From NCBI RefSeq assembly GCF_038181555.1, contig NZ_JBBWUA010000013.1, positions 14,048 through 78,047 of the forward strand: a DNA stretch of 64,000 nucleotides, in the 5' to 3' direction. Below, piece after piece: positions 58,251-64,000 of the stretch (positions within the stretch are counted from its first letter, which is position 1; each line of letters opens with the position of its first letter). This stretch comes from Desulfitobacterium sp038181555 (GTDB lineage Bacteria > Bacillota > Desulfitobacteriia > Desulfitobacteriales > Desulfitobacteriaceae). Below the pieces are notes generated by a model. The model made no database searches and was not told the origin of the DNA. It saw only the letters and a program-made list of their open reading frames with translations. The position numbers were made by a program, and so were the translations under genes.

Positions 58251-60593
58251 ATGACCAATGAAAACAAAACGAAGACAAAGACACCAGGTTTTTCAAGACG
58301 TACCTTTATTAAAGGTACCGGTGCCGTAGCTGCCACAGCTGCTGTGGGCGGAATCGGATTCTCAGCAGGGATGCCGGATGTGGTTGAAGGCGCCCCAGTG
58401 GATCTATCCAATGCCAAGACCTTCACCTCTAGCTGTGCTATGGAATGTCTCCATCATAATTTAAAGGGCTATGTGGTGGACGGAAAACTAGTTAAAGTGG
58501 AAACCGGTGATGATCAGACGAAAGCTTGTTTACGGGGAATCAGCCGTACTCAGTGGGTCAATAACCCTGATCGACCTAAAATGCCCATGCTGAGAACCGG
58601 TGAAAAAGGTGAAGGCAAATGGAAAGAAATCAGCTGGGATGAAGCGACCGATTTAATCGTGACCAAAATCAAAGAAACCCAAAGTGAGCTGGGCAATCAA
58701 GGGATCACGTATAAAGGTGGTTCCGGTAACTTCGGAGCCTTGACCAATGGTATCGCTGGTGCATTTTTTAACTATATTGGTGGATCTACTCCCATTGTTG
58801 GTTCCTTATGTTGTCAAGTTGTGACAACAACCATGCCGCCCATGCTGGGAACACGTTACGAAGATACCAGAGATACGATTCAAGACAGCAAATATATCAT
58901 CGTTTGGGGAACAAACCCGGCTGTCACCATGCAATCCTACTTCTCCAAATATCAAGATGCCATGAGTAAGGGTGCCAAGATGGTCACCATTGACCCCCGC
59001 TTAAGTGAGACCGCCGCCAAATCCGATGAATGGATCACCATTTTGCCCGGAACAGATACAGCTCTTGGCTTGGGCATGCTCAAAATCATTATTGAAGAAA
59101 AATTATATGATCAAGAGTTTTTGCTTAAGCATACCGGAGTACCCTTCTTAGTGGATAAGGCTACCGGCAACCAAGTAAAGGCTGAAGACAACGACACGAG
59201 CTACATGGTCTATGACCAGATCAGCAAAAGCATCATTCCCCATGATCAAGAGGGGATTTCTCCCGCTCTGAGTCTCGCCGGAACCCCGATCGCCGAGCAA
59301 TACAACACCGTTTTTGAACTCATTTATAATGAAGCCAAGATCTGGACACCGGAAAAGGTCCAAGAGGAAACGGACGTACCTGCGGGGACAGTGGTTCGCC
59401 TAGCTCACGAGTATGCGACCGCCAAGCCTGCCATGATCGTTCAGAACATGGGTGGTTTCCAAAGAACTGAATATGGTTCCTATGCCGTGGGTGTTCAGTT
59501 CTATCTGGCTGCTTTCACCGGTAACTTCGGTAAAGCCGGTGGTGGAGTTTGTGATGCCGGTGGAGTCGGAACCACGATCAAAGTGAATGCAGCGATTCCT
59601 TCGCCAAAGCCTCAAGGTGAATTCGGGAAAATCCTTTCCCCAAAACTGGGCGAATCCATCTTGGCCGATACTCCGAACAAGATTGGGTTTATGTGGGTTA
59701 TGACCACCAGTCTGATGACCCAATTCCCCAATACAGGTGCAGTTAAAGAAGCTTTGAAGAAGATACCTTTCGTAGTTGTCGTTGATAGCTTAATGACTTC
59801 CACAGCCTTATATGCAGATCTCGTTCTGCCCTGTACGACGATTTTTGAAGACACCAATCTTTTAGCCAATAACCGTCACCATTATGTGCAGTTGATGGAA
59901 AAAGCTGTTGAACCACCCGGTGAAGCCAAATCTGACCTGGAAATTTTCACGATGCTGGCCAAGAAGCTCGGCTTCGGCGAAGCTTTTGATAAGGATCCGG
60001 AGGAACTAATTAGAGTATGCTTGGAAGGCACAGGCATTACCCTCGAGCAATTAAAAGAGGGACCGGTGTGTCCGATGCCCCAACCTTATATTCCGTATCC
60101 TAACGGCAAATTCCGGACTCCCACCGAAAAGGCAGAATTATTTATGCCCATGTGGAAAGAGAAAGGCTTTAATCCCGTAGTGACCTATATTCGCCCCAAT
60201 GAGTTTATCAACGGGGATCAGGCTCTAGCCGAAAAATATCCCTTGATGGCTGTACAGCGGAAGACCAACCGCACCATTCACTCGACCTTTGGCAATCTAC
60301 CTTGGATCTGTGAATCCACAAGGTCAAAGGCTCAGGTGTTGATCCATCCCGATGATGCAGCAGCACGGGGAATCAAGAGCGGAGATAAGGTCGTCGCTTA
60401 CAATGACCGTGGTGAGCACCATTGCCTAGCTAATGTCCAGGCTCATATTAAAAAAGGTGTTGTGGCTCTGGAAAATGGCTGGTGGGAACAACAAGGCGGA
60501 AGCAGTAGCTATGTTACCAATGACTTCGTCGAGCCCTTGGGCGGCGGTCATAGTTGCAATAACACCTTGGTACAAATCAGGAAGGAGGCGTAA
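58251..60593 (+). CDS. Molybdopterin-bisPGD oxidoreductase catalytic subunit (DmsA/PhsA-like)
   Basis: 780-residue DMSO-reductase-superfamily subunit with a Tat signal (SRRTFIKGT, residues 15-23), so it acts outside the membrane. The usual FeS motif is altered: Cys62, Cys66 and Cys93 are present (CAMEC...KACLRG), but the third Cys is absent, with His68-His69-Asn70 there. The Mo-ligand region is GGSTPIVGSLCCQV (Cys187/Cys188), pointing to Cys rather than Ser ligation. Cofactor-binding blocks IIVWGTNPAVTMQ, MVTIDPRLSETAAKSDEWI and the C-terminal MoCo-dinucleotide domain (about 650 on) are intact. Substrate unknown. Operon with FeS and DmsC-like subunits. Confidence 0.9.
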   Translation: MTNENKTKTKTPGFSRRTFIKGTGAVAATAAVGGIGFSAGMPDVVEGAPVDLSNAKTFTSSCAMECLHHNLKGYVVDGKLVKVETGDDQTKACLRGISRTQWVNNPDRPKMPMLRTGEKGEGKWKEISWDEATDLIVTKIKETQSELGNQGITYKGGSGNFGALTNGIAGAFFNYIGGSTPIVGSLCCQVVTTTMPPMLGTRYEDTRDTIQDSKYIIVWGTNPAVTMQSYFSKYQDAMSKGAKMVTIDPRLSETAAKSDEWITILPGTDTALGLGMLKIIIEEKLYDQEFLLKHTGVPFLVDKATGNQVKAEDNDTSYMVYDQISKSIIPHDQEGISPALSLAGTPIAEQYNTVFELIYNEAKIWTPEKVQEETDVPAGTVVRLAHEYATAKPAMIVQNMGGFQRTEYGSYAVGVQFYLAAFTGNFGKAGGGVCDAGGVGTTIKVNAAIPSPKPQGEFGKILSPKLGESILADTPNKIGFMWVMTTSLMTQFPNTGAVKEALKKIPFVVVVDSLMTSTALYADLVLPCTTIFEDTNLLANNRHHYVQLMEKAVEPPGEAKSDLEIFTMLAKKLGFGEAFDKDPEELIRVCLEGTGITLEQLKEGPVCPMPQPYIPYPNGKFRTPTEKAELFMPMWKEKGFNPVVTYIRPNEFINGDQALAEKYPLMAVQRKTNRTIHSTFGNLPWICESTRSKAQVLIHPDDAAARGIKSGDKVVAYNDRGEHHCLANVQAHIKKGVVALENGWWEQQGGSSSYVTNDFVEPLGGGHSCNNTLVQIRKEA

Positions 60594-60596
60594 ACC

Positions 60597-61139
60597 ATGG
60601 CAAAAGTAGGATTTTATTATGATATGCAAAACTGCTACGGCTGTAAAACCTGTCAGGTAGCCTGTAAATCAGAACAAAAAACTGCACCGGCTGTTAGCTG
60701 GCGACGGGTACGGGATTTTGACACAGACCATCCGGCGTCACATGCCACATTATCCATGGGCTGTAACCACTGTGAAAACCCTGAATGCTTGAAAAACTGC
60801 CCAACCGGTGCTTATACGAAGCTGGAAAACGGCATTGTCTATCAAGATCATAGTCAATGCATAGGCTGCAGAATGTGTACTATGGCTTGTCCTTATGGGG
60901 TTCCCCAATATGACCCAGAAGAAGGGAAAGTCAGCAAATGTAGCTATTGCAGAGAGCGCATCGAGCAAGGACTTCAGCCGGCCTGTGTCGAGTCCTGTCC
61001 TGGTGGTAATATCGTCGCGGGGGATTTGGAAGAATTAAAAGCCAAATACCAAGGCGTTCAGGAGCTTCCGGGCATGCCAGCCGCCGGTATAACCAATCCA
61101 TCAATTCTTATCAATCCTGCGAAAGCATTTAAGAAATAG
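60597..61139 (+). CDS. Four-cluster ferredoxin subunit (DmsB-like)
   Basis: 180-residue electron-transfer subunit with four Cys-rich binding motifs for 4Fe-4S clusters: CYGCKTCQVACKSE, CNHCENPECLKNCPTGA, CIGCRMCTMACPYGVPQYD and CSYCRERIEQGLQPACVESC. It passes electrons between the membrane subunit and the Mo subunit. It lacks a signal peptide and would be carried by the Tat substrate. It starts four bases after the catalytic subunit stop with GGAGG inside that gene's end. Confidence 0.95.
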   Translation: MAKVGFYYDMQNCYGCKTCQVACKSEQKTAPAVSWRRVRDFDTDHPASHATLSMGCNHCENPECLKNCPTGAYTKLENGIVYQDHSQCIGCRMCTMACPYGVPQYDPEEGKVSKCSYCRERIEQGLQPACVESCPGGNIVAGDLEELKAKYQGVQELPGMPAAGITNPSILINPAKAFKK

Positions 61140-61154
61140 AGAGGAGGATTTTGC

Positions 61155-62012
61155 ATGGAAACATGGGAATTTCCGTTAGTATTATTCACAGTCTTGGGAC
61201 AATGGGCCATCGGCCTCGCCCTGATGATCACCCTCATCGAATATATCTCTCCAGCCAAGGGTAATGAAGCAAGCCTAAAACAACTAAGAATAGGTGGCAT
61301 GGCGGTCCTGCCTCTGGTCGCCTTAGGGTTAATCTTCTCCGTTTTCCACTTAGGTCAACCCTTAAGTGCCGTCAAAGCCCTCATGAATCTCGGCACTTCG
61401 ATGTTAAGCATGGAGATCCTTTTCTTCTCCATCGTCGGGGTATTAGCCCTAGTCTATAGCTATATGTGGTGGAAAACCCCAGAAAAACCCTTGCGTAAAG
61501 CAGTCGGAGCTGTGCTCAGTGTCGTAGGCCTCGCGGCCATCGTCGTCACCAGCAAGGTCTATACCCTACCCGCAAGAATGGCCTGGGATTCCTGGCAAAC
61601 TACAGCGGCATTTATCCTGACCGCTATTCTCTTAGGTGCCGTTTCCGTAGCCTTCTTACTCAATAAAGTTGAAGATGAAGCAAGTCAAAAGGCGAAAAAA
61701 GTCATGGGTTGGGCCATTATCGGATCCGTCGTATTGATTGTGACCGTCTTAGCCCTCTTTGCCGGAACCTACGGCGCCTCTACTGAGCAATCTGCAGCAG
61801 TAGCAGCGACCTTCTCCTCAGGCTTCTTTATCGCCAGAATGGTTCTCGGTATCTTATTACCTGTGGCCTTCGCCGCCGTATTTATCACCGGTAGCAAGAA
61901 AAAAGCCTACCAAGCAGTTGCTGGAGTCACCCTCGTCGGGGTAGTTCTTGGCGAAGTAGCCGGAAGAATTCTCTTCTATTCCTCCGTCATGGGTCAATAT
62001 CCCTGGTTTTAA
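61155..62012 (+). CDS. DmsC-type membrane anchor subunit
   Basis: 285-residue quinol-oxidising anchor of the DmsC/YnfH type with eight transmembrane helices, starting WEFPLVLFTVLGQWAIGLAL. Family features include FSVFHLGQPLSAVKALMNLG, with the conserved HLG near the quinone side, and LPARMAWDSW. It connects the menaquinone pool to the FeS subunit. GAGGAGG precedes the ATG. Last gene of the operon, followed by a strong hairpin. Complex likely a respiratory reductase of sulfur- or other oxyanion-type compounds. Confidence 0.9.
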   Translation: METWEFPLVLFTVLGQWAIGLALMITLIEYISPAKGNEASLKQLRIGGMAVLPLVALGLIFSVFHLGQPLSAVKALMNLGTSMLSMEILFFSIVGVLALVYSYMWWKTPEKPLRKAVGAVLSVVGLAAIVVTSKVYTLPARMAWDSWQTTAAFILTAILLGAVSVAFLLNKVEDEASQKAKKVMGWAIIGSVVLIVTVLALFAGTYGASTEQSAAVAATFSSGFFIARMVLGILLPVAFAAVFITGSKKKAYQAVAGVTLVGVVLGEVAGRILFYSSVMGQYPWF

Positions 62013-62137
62013 GGATGCACAGGTTAATACCCGACTAGCCCGTATTTGACCGCTACCTCGATAGGGGTTGGTGTCAAAGGGTGGTTAAGATCAGTAGTTT
62101 CAAGTCAATCTAGAGAATACTGGCAAGCCGGGATGTG

Positions 62138-62180
62138 AAAGCGAGGCATTATCTCAGTAGAGATAGTGCCTCGCTGTTTC
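62138..62180 (+). terminator. Rho-independent terminator after molybdoenzyme operon
   Basis: 16-bp stem AGCGAGGCATTATCTC (62140-62155) with GAGATAGTGCCTCGCT (62160-62175), one wobble, followed by GTTTC. Confidence 0.8.
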
Positions 62181-62251
62181 TATCGGATGCTATTGGAGTT
62201 TTGTATTAAAGCATGGTAAACTTAATCGTAATCTTATTTGTTGTAAAACTT

Positions 62252-62307
62252 AACGTATTAAATAAGTAGCAAACAAAAACGTACTAAATTAAACTAAAAC
62301 GTACTAA
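62252..62307 (+). repeat. AACGTA direct repeats in promoter region
   Basis: AAAACGTACTAA occurs at 62276-62287 and again at 62296-62307 (20-base period); a related AACGTATTA lies at 62252-62260. They lie about 100-150 bp before the next gene and could be regulator sites. Confidence 0.55.
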
Positions 62308-62404
62308 TTAATTTAGAAGCGAATTGTTGGAGTTAAATCCCCACTGAATGAAGTCTCGCTTCATCTCCGAGGGTTTTAATTTTTTAGAAAGAAAGGAAAG
62401 ATTC

Positions 62405-63889
62405 ATGAAAAACGGAAAAGCATTGCTCACAATAATCTGGGTAGCGCTAGTTATCATTTCGTATTATTTCCTGCTCATCCCCCTCAATCTGCAGTCCCCG
62501 AGTTTTTGGGCCTTAATATTCTATACTTTGGCCTTGGGAGCAGGGTTATTCCTACTGTATCAAATATTTGTGGAAAGACAGCTGAAGATAACCAAGAGCA
62601 TATCCACCTACCTGATTATGGCCACCCTCCTTGTAGCGATCTTAGGCGGAATCATGTGGGTTTACTCCCTGCCGTTCTTCCATGCTAAGGCCTATGCTAC
62701 TCTTGTGCAAAAGCAAGAAGGGAATTTTGCCACCGATGTGGCCGAATTACCCATCAACCGCATCCCTACCGTGGACCGGGATACGGCAGTGCGCTTAGGG
62801 GATCGGAAAATGGGAGAAATCATCGAGCTGGTCTCCCAATTCAATGTGGCTCCTGACTATACTCAAATCAACTACCAAGGCAAGCCCGTCCGGGTCTCGC
62901 CCTTAGAGTATGCAGGTTTCTTTAAATGGCTCAACAATACCAAAGAAGGCCTTCCCAGTTATATAATGGTGGACATGGTCAATGGGGAAGTCGATTTGGT
63001 CACGCCCGAAAAAAGCATCAAATACTCAGAGAGCGAACTGTTTTTCGAGAATGTTCGACGTTACCTGAGAATGAACTATCCGACCGCTATCTTCGGCGAC
63101 TTTAGCTTTGAAGTCGATGAGCAAGGAGTCCCTTATTGGATCGTCTCCGTGCGGGAGAATAAAATCGGGCTCTTCGGTGGCACCGATATTAAGGAAGTTA
63201 TCATGCTCAATGCCAGCACCGGCGAGCATCAAAAAATTAAAGTCGGAGAGGTTCCCAAATGGGTAGACCGGGTCTATGATGCAGAACTGGTGGTCAATCA
63301 AGTGAACTATAATGGTCGTTTCACCAATGGTTTCATCAACTCCATCTTTGGCCAGCAGGGTGTGCTTGCCACCACAGAAGGGTACAACTATCTAGCACTC
63401 AACGATGATGTCTATTTATATACGGGAATCACCTCCGTGGTCAGGGACGAATCTAATATCGGCTTTATCCTGGTCAATATGCGGACCAAAGAAACAACCT
63501 TCTATGGCATTTCCTCTGCAGAAGAGTATTCAGCCATGGAAAGTGCCCAAGGGGCCGTTCAGGAAAAACGCTATCTCTCGACCTTCCCCCTCCTGCTTAA
63601 TGTTGACGGCAAACCCACCTACTTCATGTCCCTCAAGGATGCCGCCGGCTTAATCAAGATGTATGCCTTGGTGGATGCCCAGGACTACCAAAAGGTCGTC
63701 ACCGGCAACACCGTGGAAGAGACCGTCAATAAATTCACCAATCGCACAACACCCATCACTGAAACAGAACCAGAGGCGCCTCGAGAAGAATTTGAGATTC
63801 AAGGAAAAATCACCGACATCCAAAGTGTCGTCATCAACGGAAATACCTATTTCTATTTACTCCCTATATTATCTTATGATTTTCTTTAA
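62405..63889 (+). CDS. Membrane-anchored protein with large outer domain, function unknown
   Basis: 494 residues from ATG 62405 (GAAAGGAAAG upstream; the frame is open from 62348). Three hydrophobic helices lie at about residues 6-24, 31-51 and 65-86, followed by a large soluble, probably extracytoplasmic domain of mixed strands and helices (for example YIMVDMVNGEVDLVTPEKSI, WIVSVRENKIGLFGG). I do not recognise the family. The end is abrupt: VINGNTYFYLLPILSYDFL looks like a fold cut short, so the C-terminus may be truncated or frameshifted. No operon partner is visible. Confidence 0.65.
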   Translation: MKNGKALLTIIWVALVIISYYFLLIPLNLQSPSFWALIFYTLALGAGLFLLYQIFVERQLKITKSISTYLIMATLLVAILGGIMWVYSLPFFHAKAYATLVQKQEGNFATDVAELPINRIPTVDRDTAVRLGDRKMGEIIELVSQFNVAPDYTQINYQGKPVRVSPLEYAGFFKWLNNTKEGLPSYIMVDMVNGEVDLVTPEKSIKYSESELFFENVRRYLRMNYPTAIFGDFSFEVDEQGVPYWIVSVRENKIGLFGGTDIKEVIMLNASTGEHQKIKVGEVPKWVDRVYDAELVVNQVNYNGRFTNGFINSIFGQQGVLATTEGYNYLALNDDVYLYTGITSVVRDESNIGFILVNMRTKETTFYGISSAEEYSAMESAQGAVQEKRYLSTFPLLLNVDGKPTYFMSLKDAAGLIKMYALVDAQDYQKVVTGNTVEETVNKFTNRTTPITETEPEAPREEFEIQGKITDIQSVVINGNTYFYLLPILSYDFL

Positions 63890-64000
63890 ATTTCTCGCTT
63901 TTTCATAGAATTCCTAACTAATCAAACTAGCTCACCAAGGATAGAATTAGCATAAAATGCCTAATCCAGAGAATTTGGGTATGGCAAAGCAAACGTCTGC

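Overview
The window looks like chromosome from a strictly anaerobic, spore-forming, respiratory Firmicute; the gene mix best fits a Desulfitobacterium-like member of the Peptococcaceae. This is inferred from content, not from any database search. Supporting signs are consistent AGGAGG ribosome binding sites, a GerW/YtfJ spore protein, an agr peptide-signalling locus, a reverse rubrerythrin, a Mo-bisPGD/FeS/NrfD-type respiratory reductase, type III glutamine synthetase and a sulfoacetaldehyde acetyltransferase.

Layout. Positions 1-7,700 hold central carbon genes (sugar-isomerase-like TIM barrel, CitE-like lyase, malic enzyme, citrate synthase) and a carboxylate/ion transporter-like protein. 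Positions 7,816-10,188 (minus strand) hold an ECF sigma factor, a zinc-finger anti-sigma factor, DUF2953 and GerW. A BenE-type transporter follows. Then comes an agr-like locus (12,050-15,047): membrane protein, AgrB, a 40-residue AgrD too short for most gene finders, and a PAS histidine kinase. nadA and a LysR regulator precede a five-gene plus-strand cluster (17,555-23,892): hydroxyacid dehydrogenase, MFS carrier, TPP enzyme, SCP2 protein and Xsc. I read it as a sulfonate catabolic route releasing sulfite. An alcohol and an aldehyde dehydrogenase follow.

Nitrogen assimilation occupies 26,690-38,050: glnN, and after an MscS channel and a VOC protein, gltB-gltD. glnN and gltB are preceded by near-identical promoter motifs and matching antiterminator/terminator leaders, so they are probably co-regulated.

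Positions 38,300-48,020 are a patchwork of accessory genes: GNAT, NAD-epimerase, RCC1 fragment, DUF1697, reverse rubrerythrin with DUF1540, two CPBP proteases, HAD phosphatase, two paralogous small unknown proteins, a frameshifted MFS gene and a nitroreductase. They are interspersed with copies of a ~76 bp element that resembles integron attC sites, so the left part looks like a gene-cassette array without a visible integrase. Positions 48,148-52,915 carry more small accessory genes, including two tandem one-helix membrane proteins.

The right end (53,006-62,012) has a divergent arrangement. A minus-strand gene encodes an ECF sigma factor fused to a SAM methyltransferase. It faces a plus-strand operon of FtsX-like permease, ATPase, YVTN beta-propeller lipoprotein, DUF4418 protein and a DmsABC-like molybdoenzyme. 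A membrane-anchored protein of unknown function closes the window. I saw no tRNA, rRNA, CRISPR array or intact insertion sequence.
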